Source of the DNA: Clostridiales bacterium
GTDB lineage: Bacteria > Bacillota > Clostridia > Oscillospirales > Acutalibacteraceae
Length of the DNA: 45,352 nucleotides
Direction: 5' to 3'
NCBI GenBank assembly: GCA_012523185.1
Contig: JAAYIY010000004.1
Location: 1-45,352, forward strand
The position numbers and the translations under genes are program-made. Shown piece by piece: positions 1 through 6,560 of the stretch (its first letter is position 1; each line of letters begins with the position of its first letter). The notes under the pieces are model-generated. The model saw nothing but the letters and a program-made list of their open reading frames with translations. It had not been told where the DNA came from and did not search any database.

Positions 1-160
1 CAATGAGCGGCTGAAGCCTTTGTTGCATGCTTGCTTGCATCTTTTCCGTCATATCGCCCAAAAATGCTCGGCAATACAAAAAGTATTGCCTGCGCTTTTT
101 AGACAATCTGACGAAAAATCTGACGGCGCAATCGCACAACAATCATTGCGCGATGTTGCC
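1..160. mobile_element. MITE-like short inverted-repeat element, copy A (cut by window edge)
   Basis: Read on the minus strand, this stretch is nearly identical, by eye about 95 percent, to the complete element at 41727-41898. Only its last dozen or so bases are missing, because the window starts inside it. The visible end reads TGTTGCC followed by TTAA at 161-164, the same flank as copy B. A hairpin near the middle, GGCAATAC-loop-GTATTGCC (positions 83-103), is kept in both copies. It has no plausible gene. It lies downstream of yitT and could help end that transcript. Confidence 0.85.
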
Positions 161-242
161 TTAATAATATTATACATCATAAACTGAAAAAGCGCAAGCG
201 ATTTTAAGCGGCGGCGGATATGGCTTTAAAAGGCGGTGAGCG

Positions 243-1136
243 TCAGTAATTATCCCTCGTTTTGAAGCCCTCGCCGAGTATCTCGCCGACCTCTGAAATG
301 ATTGTGAATGCGCCGGTGTCAATATCCTTAATGACGCGGTTTATCTTTGAAACCTCATTCCTGCGCACGGCGACAAGAAGCATGTTCTTTTTTTCGCCTG
401 TATAAGCTCCTGTGACGGGAATGATGCTCACACCCCTTGAGGACTCGTCGATAATGGCTTTTGAAAGCTCGTCAGCCTTTTCCGTGACGACCATCATAAG
501 CTTGCCGTTGTCCATGCCGTAAAGGATGTAGTCAATGACGCTTGTGCTGATAAATATGACCACAGCCGCGTACATAGCGCTTTCATAGCTTCTGAAAACC
601 CAGGCGGACAAGGCGACGACAAAAGCGTCCGCCGCAAGGATTACTTTTCCCATTGATATGTGAGGCCACTTGACACGGACAAGCTTGCCGATGATGTCTG
701 TGCCGCCGGAGGTGGCGCCGCGCACAAGAATGAGGACAAGCCCGAAGCCGGAAATCATGCCGCAGAACACGGCGGCAAGAAATCTGTCGCCCTCATATTC
801 GGGCATAAACCTTGCAAGGTAGTCAAGCTCAAATGATATAATGGTGACGACCCAAAGAGACTTTAACACAAACTTGCGCCCGACAAAAATCCAGGCAAGA
901 ACCATGAGCGGCAGGTTGATGAGAAAGTTTGTTACGCCGACGGGAAAGTCAGTCAAAAAGTTAATGACAATAGCGACGCCCGATATGCCGCTTAGAGCGA
1001 TTTGGTTTGGCACGGCAAACATATCTATGGCGCTCGCGTATATACCGCCGCCTATAATCCAAATGATGTTGTCCAGCAAAAAGTCCCTGACCTCGCGGGC
1101 GGAAGGCTTTTTGATAGCCGCCTTAATCTTGTTCAT
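243..1136 (-). CDS. YitT family membrane protein (DUF161 plus DUF2179)
   Basis: Membrane protein of the YitT family, 297 residues, function not settled for the family. The N-terminal two thirds carries about five hydrophobic segments with glycine-rich turns (FGLVLILVRGATSGGTDIIG), and the last 80 or so residues form a soluble DUF2179-type domain (VVTEKADELSKAIID, then SRGVSII). The reading frame stays open upstream to 1187, but the ATG at 1136 is preceded by AAGGAGG at a good distance, so I start there. It overlaps the end of mrnC by 14 bases and is the last gene of the obgE-mrnC-yitT group. Nothing in the sequence points to a substrate. Confidence 0.88.
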   Translation of the reverse strand: MNKIKAAIKKPSAREVRDFLLDNIIWIIGGGIYASAIDMFAVPNQIALSGISGVAIVINFLTDFPVGVTNFLINLPLMVLAWIFVGRKFVLKSLWVVTIISFELDYLARFMPEYEGDRFLAAVFCGMISGFGLVLILVRGATSGGTDIIGKLVRVKWPHISMGKVILAADAFVVALSAWVFRSYESAMYAAVVIFISTSVIDYILYGMDNGKLMMVVTEKADELSKAIIDESSRGVSIIPVTGAYTGEKKNMLLVAVRRNEVSKINRVIKDIDTGAFTIISEVGEILGEGFKTRDNY

Positions 1137-1569
1137 GCCGCTCGGCCTCCTTTTCAAATTGTTCGCACATGAGTGAAAACAGCTCAAGCACGCGCTCGAA
1201 GTCGCCCTTAAGATAAAGATAGCCGAAAAGCGCCTCGCACGCCGTCGAAAGATGATAGCTTGCCTGTGTCGTGTTTTTAGGTGTTCGTGAAGTGTGAGCG
1301 TTTCTTCCCCTTTTTAGGACGGAAACCTCCTCGTCCGTCAAACAGCCGTTTTCCCAAAGCGAATGAATTCCATCGGCCTGCGCGTCGGCGCAGACACGCT
1401 GAGCCGCAAGCGAATGAAGCTTGCCGACGGGACGGTTTGCCTGCCTGACAAGCATCTCGCGCACAAGCAGGTCAAAAATCGTGTCGCCGATAAACGCAAG
1501 CGACTGCGGGCTTAGAAGGGCAGGGTCCGATTGCTTTTTGTCAGTTGACAAATTCAAATTCAAAGTCAT
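1123..1569 (-). CDS. mrnC: Mini-ribonuclease III (MrnC)
   Basis: Small ribonuclease made of an RNase III catalytic domain without a double-stranded RNA binding domain. In Bacillus subtilis this enzyme matures the ends of 23S rRNA. The 148-residue length fits the family. Diagnostic segments are LAFIGDTIFDLLVRE, which holds the acidic catalytic residue and dimer helix, RGRNAHTSRTPKN, and the second acidic helix in CEALFGYLYLKGD. The ATG start lies inside the last codons of obgE, a 29-base overlap, and a GGGGGAT ribosome site sits about 13 bases upstream, so translation is probably coupled to obgE. Confidence 0.92.
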   Translation of the reverse strand: MTLNLNLSTDKKQSDPALLSPQSLAFIGDTIFDLLVREMLVRQANRPVGKLHSLAAQRVCADAQADGIHSLWENGCLTDEEVSVLKRGRNAHTSRTPKNTTQASYHLSTACEALFGYLYLKGDFERVLELFSLMCEQFEKEAERHEQD

Positions 1570-2812
1570 AAATTGAAACCGTATCCCCCTCGTTTATTCC
1601 CTGTTTCCTGAGGTCGTCAATGATGCCGCTTGACAGGAGAACTCTCTGGAAATATCGCAGCGAGTCATAGTCGTCAAGGTTTGTGCGCTGAAGAATCTTC
1701 AGAAGCCACTGCGCCTCGACATAAAACACATCGCCGCAGACTGAAATCTTATAACCGCTGTCTTTTTTGTTTTCAAAAAATTCACGCGGAATCAGCTCCT
1801 CCTCGTACCGCTTGACAGGCGGCAGGGTGTCAAGCTTTTTTGAGATGGCGTTGACTATTTCGCGCGTGCCCTCGGAAATGGGGGCGCACATAGCGTGAAA
1901 CTCATAACCCTTGCCCGTGATATATTCACGAAGCCTTGATAACTGCTCGTCAGTCGCCAAATCTATCTTGTTGGCGACGACAATCTGAGGTCTTTGCGCA
2001 AGCTCCGTGTTAAAAATCTTAAGCTCCCTGTTTATAGTCTCAAAATCCTCTATGGGGTCCCTGCCCTCACTGCCCGCCGCGTCAAGAATATGGACAAGCA
2101 TACGGCACCGCTCGACATGGCGCAAAAATTCGTGCCCCAGTCCGACGCCCTCGCCCGCGCCCTCGATAAGACCGGGAATGTCGGCCATTACGAACGACTT
2201 GCCCTCTCCCATATAAACGACACCGAGAACGGGGACAATCGTCGTGAAATGATAGTCGGCAATTATCGGCTTTGCCTCGCTCACGACAGAAACAAGCGTC
2301 GATTTCCCGACATTCGGGAAGCCGAGAAGCCCGACGTCTGCAAGAAGCTTCAACTCCAGGCTTATGTCCCACTCCTCGCCGGGCGCGCCGTCCTTTGCAA
2401 AACGCGGCGCTTGGCGTGTCGGTGTCGCAAAGCGCCTGTTGCCCCAGCCGCCCCTGCCGCCCTTTGCCGCGACAAACGGCTCGTCGGAGGACATATCCGC
2501 CATAACCGCTCCGCTTTCTTTTTCGCGTATTATAGTGCCGCGCGGCACACGGATGACAAGATCGGCGCCCTGCTTGCCGCTCCTGCGCCCTGTCTCGCCG
2601 TTGCCGCCGTTTTCGCCTTTATATTTTGATTTGTAGCGAAAATCGGCAAGTGTAGCTAAGTTGTCGTCGACAATGAAGATAATATTTCCGCCCCTGCCTC
2701 CGTCGCCTCCGTCGGGGCCTCCCGCCGCGACATATTTTTCGCGATGAAACGCGACGGCTCCGTTGCCGCCGTCGCCGGCCTTTATTTTGATTTGCGCGAT
2801 ATCAACAAACAT
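1541..2812 (-). CDS. obgE: Obg family GTPase (ObgE/CgtA)
   Basis: Essential GTPase that binds the large ribosomal subunit precursor and links ribosome assembly to stress signalling. From the second ATG it has 423 residues. The glycine-rich Obg fold spans residues 1-155 (KAGDGGNGAVAFHREK, GGPDGGDGGRGG), the G domain follows with the P-loop GFPNVGKS at 164-171, DIPGLIEG and NKID, and a C-terminal OCT domain ends the protein. The frame also offers an ATG at 2815, but AGGTGA at 2817-2822 is only one base away from it, so the ATG at 2812 is more likely. It is first in the obgE-mrnC-yitT overlap group and probably also receives transcripts from eda. Confidence 0.96.
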   Translation of the reverse strand: MFVDIAQIKIKAGDGGNGAVAFHREKYVAAGGPDGGDGGRGGNIIFIVDDNLATLADFRYKSKYKGENGGNGETGRRSGKQGADLVIRVPRGTIIREKESGAVMADMSSDEPFVAAKGGRGGWGNRRFATPTRQAPRFAKDGAPGEEWDISLELKLLADVGLLGFPNVGKSTLVSVVSEAKPIIADYHFTTIVPVLGVVYMGEGKSFVMADIPGLIEGAGEGVGLGHEFLRHVERCRMLVHILDAAGSEGRDPIEDFETINRELKIFNTELAQRPQIVVANKIDLATDEQLSRLREYITGKGYEFHAMCAPISEGTREIVNAISKKLDTLPPVKRYEEELIPREFFENKKDSGYKISVCGDVFYVEAQWLLKILQRTNLDDYDSLRYFQRVLLSSGIIDDLRKQGINEGDTVSIYDFEFEFVN

Positions 2813-2827
2813 CATTTCACCTAATGC

Positions 2828-2876
2828 CCGTCAAAGCGCCGAAAAGCTGAAATCCCCGCTCTTTGCGCCTTGACGG
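2828..2876 (-). promoter_or_regulatory. Long-range hairpin just upstream of obgE
   Basis: The segments CCGTCAAAGCGC (2828-2839) and GCGCCTTGACGG (2865-2876) are complementary over 12 pairs with one wobble, around a 25-base loop. The hairpin sits between the eda stop and the obgE ribosome site and has no T tract, so it is not a classical terminator. It may be a processing or translation-control element; this is inference only. Confidence 0.45.
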
Positions 2877-2890
2877 CTTGTTTTTTCCTT

Positions 2891-3544
2891 TTATTTATTG
2901 CCGCTGTCTCTTGCGGCTCTGATATTTTCAACAAACCTTTTTGCCGTTGCCGTGATTTGTTTATAGTCGCCTGTCTTTGCGCCCTTTGTCAGCGAACTCC
3001 CCGCACCGACGGCGACGGCGCCCGCCCTTATCCATTCGCCGACATTTTCCGCGTCGACGCCTCCCGTCGGCATCAGCTTTGCGTATGGAATCGGACCTAA
3101 AATGGATTTTATGATTTTGGGGCCGAAAAGGTCGCCGGGAAATATCTTCAGAATGTCGGCGCCCGCGTCCATTGCCGCGACAGCCTCTGTGACAGTCATA
3201 ACGCCGGGCATGACGGCGACTCTGTAACGGTTGCAGATTTTAACAGTCTCCGAGTCAAAAAAGGGACTTACTATATATTGCGCACCGGAAAGCATTGCTA
3301 TTCGTGCCGTCGCGGAGTCCATGACAGTTCCGGCGCCGAGTATGATTTCGCTCGGGGAATATTTGGCGGCAAGCGTCTCTATGACTTTTTCAGCTCCGGG
3401 AACAGTAAATGTCAGCTCGATAGCGGCGACTCCGCCCTCCATGCACGCCTCTGTTATCCTCATCGCTTTTTCGGCGTTTTCAGCCCTGACGACGGCGACA
3501 ACGCCGCTGTCCTGAATCCTTGTTAAAACCTTTTCTTTATCCAC
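2891..3544 (-). CDS. eda: KDPG/KHG aldolase (2-dehydro-3-deoxy-phosphogluconate aldolase)
   Basis: Class I aldolase that splits 2-keto-3-deoxy-6-phosphogluconate to pyruvate and glyceraldehyde 3-phosphate, and in many bacteria also 4-hydroxy-2-oxoglutarate. The 217 residues match the usual length. Family marks are GVVAVVRAENAEKAM near the N-terminus, GGVAAIELTFTVPGA with the catalytic Glu, GAGTVMDSATA, QYIVSPFFD, DILKIFPGDLFG with the Schiff-base Lys, and LMPTGGVDAENV for phosphate binding. The frame is open further upstream, but homology begins at a GTG at 3544 behind a GGGCGG-type ribosome site. It has its own promoter at 3594-3622, downstream of the metY terminator, so it is a separate unit from the radical-enzyme operon although it may serve related sugar-acid metabolism. 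Confidence 0.93.
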   Translation of the reverse strand: MDKEKVLTRIQDSGVVAVVRAENAEKAMRITEACMEGGVAAIELTFTVPGAEKVIETLAAKYSPSEIILGAGTVMDSATARIAMLSGAQYIVSPFFDSETVKICNRYRVAVMPGVMTVTEAVAAMDAGADILKIFPGDLFGPKIIKSILGPIPYAKLMPTGGVDAENVGEWIRAGAVAVGAGSSLTKGAKTGDYKQITATAKRFVENIRAARDSGNK

Positions 3545-3593
3545 ATCATTCGCCGCCCTTTTGTTTTTACAAAAATAAAACACCGCATATATA

Positions 3594-3622
3594 TTTATAC
3601 CACAACAGCCGTTGGAAATCAA
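3594..3622 (-). promoter_or_regulatory. Promoter of eda
   Basis: On the minus strand TTGATT (3617-3622) and TATAAA (3594-3599) are separated by exactly 17 bases, a good SigA-type promoter. It lies 50 bases before the eda GTG start. Confidence 0.65.
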
Positions 3623-3628
3623 TGCCGT

Positions 3629-3718
3629 TTTAGATTTCGGAATCAAATATCCCTGCTTTCGGAAGCAAACGCCCCCGGATTTCAAAACAAACCATCCCGG
3701 CTTTCGGAGTGACCCGCA
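3629..3718. repeat. Four degenerate 22-bp repeats upstream of the eda promoter
   Basis: The core TTTCGGA occurs at 3635-3641, 3657-3663 and 3702-3708, and a degenerate TTTC copy at 3680-3683, with surrounding similarity (CAAA downstream, CCGG or CCTG upstream). The spacings are 22, 23 and 22 bases, about two helical turns. The array ends a few bases upstream of the eda -35 box at 3617-3622. It could be a set of activator sites or a decayed minisatellite. The rest of the 342-base gap between eda and metY holds the eda promoter and the metY terminator. Confidence 0.6.
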
Positions 3719-3795
3719 ATAAAACAATATGCCCCAACAAAAAGGATAATTCGCTCTTAATGTGTGCTTTAAAAGCTGCGCTAAAGCTTTGGAAC

Positions 3796-3838
3796 AAAAA
3801 AAGCCCCGCCCGGCACGACGAACCGTGCAGGACAGGGC
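3796..3838 (-). terminator. Intrinsic terminator after metY
   Basis: On the minus strand a 16-bp GC-rich stem (arms 3823-3838 and 3803-3818, one mismatch and three wobbles) with a TTCG tetraloop is followed by seven Ts (3796-3802). It lies about 50 bases past the metY stop and closes the activase, radical enzyme, kinase and metY operon. Confidence 0.9.
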
Positions 3839-3886
3839 AGTCAAGCCGAAGGCGCCGCAATGCCGCGCCGCCGCGGGCTTAAACAA

Positions 3887-5164
3887 TCAAATTTTGTCAA
3901 GCGCCTGCTTTATATCGCCTATAATGTCCTCGGCATATTCTAAGCCGACAGACAGGCGGAGCATGTCGGCAGGCACTCCGCACTCGTCAAGCTGCGCGCT
4001 TGTGAGCTGGCGGTGTGTCGTGCCGGCAGGGTGGAGGACGCAGGTGCGGCAGTCCGCGACATGAGTGGCGATTGACGCAAGCTTCAGACCGTCCATGAAC
4101 GCCGAAGCGGCGGCGCGCCCGCCCTTGACACCGAACGAAACAACGCCGCCCGCGCCGTTTGGAAAATATTTTTGCGCGAGGGAGTAATATTTGCCGCTCT
4201 CAAGCCCGGGATAATTAACCCACGACACTTTGTCATGATTCTCAAGCCATTTTGCGACTGTCAAAGCGTTTGCGCAGTGGCGCTCCATGCGTAGGTGAAG
4301 CGTTTCAAGCCCTAAGTTGAGAAGAAAAGAATTGTGGGGGCTTGGGACAGAGCCGAGGTCGCGCATGAGCTGCGACACAAGCTTTGTGGAGTATGCCCCT
4401 TTTCCGAAACGCTCGGCATATGTGATCCCGTGATATGATTCGTCGGGCGTCGTAAGGCCGGGAAATTTGTCGTTTTGTGTCCAGTCAAAATTGCCGCTGT
4501 CCACAATCGCGCCGCCGACGCTTGTGGCGTGACCGTCCATATATTTTGTGGTCGAGTGTGTGACAATGTCGGCTCCGAACTCAAATGGGCGGCAGTTGAC
4601 GGGCGTCGGGAATGTGTTGTCGACAATGAGAGGCACGCCGTGCGCGTGAGCACAGTCCGCAAACCTTTCGATGTCAAGCACGACAAGCGACGGATTTGAA
4701 AGGGACTCCGCAAAGACTGCTTTTGTGTTGTGCTTAAACAGCGAATTCAGCTCTGCGGCTGAAATATCGGGAGACACAAAAGTGAAGTCAAAGCCGAGCT
4801 TTTTCATTGTGACAGAAAAAAGATTATAAGTGCCGCCGTATAACGCGGAGGACGCTATGATGTGGTCTCCGGCTGAAGCGATGTTAAATATTGAATAAAA
4901 GCTTGCCGCCTGACCCGATGAGGTGAGAACTGCGCCGACTCCGCCCTCAAGCACGGCGATTTTTGCCGCCACGGCGTCGTTTGTCGGGTTTTGAAGCCTT
5001 GTATAAAAATATCCGCTTTCATCAAGGTCAAAAAGCCTTGCCATTTGCTCGGACGACTCATAACGGAAGGTTGTGCTTTGATAAACAGGCAAAACACGCG
5101 GTCCGCCGTTTTCCGGCGAATATCCGGCATGAAGGCAATTTGTGTTCAAATGGTATTTTTTCAT
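3887..5164 (-). CDS. metY: O-acetylhomoserine sulfhydrylase (MetY type)
   Basis: PLP enzyme of the Cys/Met metabolism family. MetY joins O-acetylhomoserine with sulfide to give homocysteine, and some members use methanethiol to give methionine directly. The 425 residues have the longer MetY architecture rather than the roughly 380 of MetB or MetC. Visible marks are LPVYQSTTFRY, RLQNPTNDAVAAKIA, TSSGQAA, VDNTFPTP and the PLP lysine K207 in HSTTKYMDGH. An AAAGGAT ribosome site precedes the ATG. It starts 23 bases after the sugar kinase, with no promoter or terminator between them, so it is the last gene of the radical-enzyme operon. That position suggests it may capture a sulfur product of the pathway, which is inference. 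Cystathionine-type activity is less likely. Confidence 0.92.
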   Translation of the reverse strand: MKKYHLNTNCLHAGYSPENGGPRVLPVYQSTTFRYESSEQMARLFDLDESGYFYTRLQNPTNDAVAAKIAVLEGGVGAVLTSSGQAASFYSIFNIASAGDHIIASSALYGGTYNLFSVTMKKLGFDFTFVSPDISAAELNSLFKHNTKAVFAESLSNPSLVVLDIERFADCAHAHGVPLIVDNTFPTPVNCRPFEFGADIVTHSTTKYMDGHATSVGGAIVDSGNFDWTQNDKFPGLTTPDESYHGITYAERFGKGAYSTKLVSQLMRDLGSVPSPHNSFLLNLGLETLHLRMERHCANALTVAKWLENHDKVSWVNYPGLESGKYYSLAQKYFPNGAGGVVSFGVKGGRAAASAFMDGLKLASIATHVADCRTCVLHPAGTTHRQLTSAQLDECGVPADMLRLSVGLEYAEDIIGDIKQALDKI

Positions 5165-5187
5165 AAAAATTTATCCTTTTCGATTGT

Positions 5188-6540
5188 TTATTCATATGCT
5201 ATAAGCTCTTGCGCCTTTTCAACGCTGTCCTTTATGCCCGCCGCTGCCATTCCCGCAAGCGCCGCCCCGAAAGCCGCCTCCTCGCGGTGCGCCGGGACGT
5301 ACAGCTTCATCCGAAAACGCTCCTCAAGCAGTCGGCACAGCGCCGGATTTTTGCGCAGTCCGTTGCCGGAGCCGACAATGGAGGTGTGCGTGCCGCCGTG
5401 GTCGGACGACATATACATGGATATCAGCTCGTCCGCCATGCCCTCAAGAACACCGAGAATCAGGTGCCGCGGCGTAAAATTGTTAATGCCGAGATTTGTT
5501 ATTGACGCGCGCTCCGAGGGATGCTCCCGTGTGCCGGCAAAGCGTGTGGAAACCTTGACAGGGTCATAAAGCACAGGATCGGAAGACAAAAAGGAGTCGA
5601 TTGCGGGATAGGCGCTTTTGATTTCCTCGCCCGTTACAAATTCGGCGGCGCAGCGCAGAAAATCGGCAAGCAGCGCAAAAGCCCTTCCGCCGCACAGCGA
5701 CGAGCCGACACAAAGGTAGTTTTTGCCGTAGCAAGGCCTTATCTCAAGCCCCGCGTCCTTTGTCCTGTCTGTCATAAAGGAGATTTGACCTCCCGTGCCG
5801 AGGTTTATGAGCATACCTGCGGAAGTGTCGCGGACAGAGCCTAAAAAGCTTGCCTGATTGTCGCCGACAGCAACGCTGACGGGCGTTGCTCCCGCGTAAT
5901 AGCCGAGGACTTCAAAATCGCTTGTGATTTCGGGGAAAAGTGAAGTGTCAATTCCAACCTTTTCGGCGGCCTGCATATCAAAACGCAGCGCGTCCAAGTC
6001 AAAAAGACCGAAGCTTGCCGCGTCGGAGACATGGACGAGCGGCGCCGCCCTGCCTGACAGGCGCATGGCGACATAGTCGTGAATGGTGCAGAAGCAAGCG
6101 GAGTTTTGCGGAACGGCATTTGTTTTTGTATGAAAAAAATATGTGGTGCAGCCAAACCCGGAAGCCATTTTATAGCCTGTTTCCTCCGACAGAAAGGCGG
6201 CGTAGCTGCGGAATTTGTCAAAGCGTTCGTTGCCGCTTTCGTCCTGCCATATGTAAAGCGGACTGACGGCGCAGCCGTTTTTGTCACAATAAAGAATTCC
6301 GTGCATCTGACCTGTGACGCCAATGCAGGCTATGGGGTCAAATTCGGCCGCCAAACGCTCGACAATGTCTGAACACTTTGCGAGTATCAGCGCCGGGCTT
6401 TGAATTCTTTCATAGCGTGCGGAGCTTTCAATAAATGTGTCGTTAGGCTCCGTTACGGAGCGTAAAACCTTGCCCGTGACGCTGTCCGTGACGACAGCGC
6501 ATATGGTGGTGGTGCCTATGTCAAGTCCTATGATGTTCAT
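5188..6540 (-). CDS. FGGY family carbohydrate kinase, sedoheptulokinase-like
   Basis: ATP-dependent sugar kinase of the FGGY family, 450 residues. Seen in the sequence: the N-terminal phosphate loop MNIIGLDIGTTT, TGQMHG at 76-81, IWQDESGNERF near 98, HDYVAMRLSG near 154, the probable catalytic base D227 in VGDNQAS, and the second ATP-binding stretch LINLGTGGQISF. The short length and the WQD and DAASFGLFDL segments resemble the sedoheptulokinase-like branch more than xylulokinase or glycerol kinase, but substrate cannot be fixed from motifs. It starts 20 bases after the glycyl radical enzyme and ends 23 bases before metY. The operon suggests it phosphorylates a polyol or ketose that is a substrate or product of that enzyme. 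Confidence 0.85.
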   Translation of the reverse strand: MNIIGLDIGTTTICAVVTDSVTGKVLRSVTEPNDTFIESSARYERIQSPALILAKCSDIVERLAAEFDPIACIGVTGQMHGILYCDKNGCAVSPLYIWQDESGNERFDKFRSYAAFLSEETGYKMASGFGCTTYFFHTKTNAVPQNSACFCTIHDYVAMRLSGRAAPLVHVSDAASFGLFDLDALRFDMQAAEKVGIDTSLFPEITSDFEVLGYYAGATPVSVAVGDNQASFLGSVRDTSAGMLINLGTGGQISFMTDRTKDAGLEIRPCYGKNYLCVGSSLCGGRAFALLADFLRCAAEFVTGEEIKSAYPAIDSFLSSDPVLYDPVKVSTRFAGTREHPSERASITNLGINNFTPRHLILGVLEGMADELISMYMSSDHGGTHTSIVGSGNGLRKNPALCRLLEERFRMKLYVPAHREEAAFGAALAGMAAAGIKDSVEKAQELIAYE

Positions 6541-6560
6541 GTTTTACCTCTTGATTTTTA

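Noticed and set aside
1994-2629. 211-codon open frame antisense to obgE
   Set aside because: It mirrors codons of a well-conserved GTPase, lacks a ribosome site and has no recognisable domain.
3629-3718. CRISPR array
   Set aside because: The repeats are short, degenerate and without unique spacers of 30 bases or so; no cas gene is in the window.
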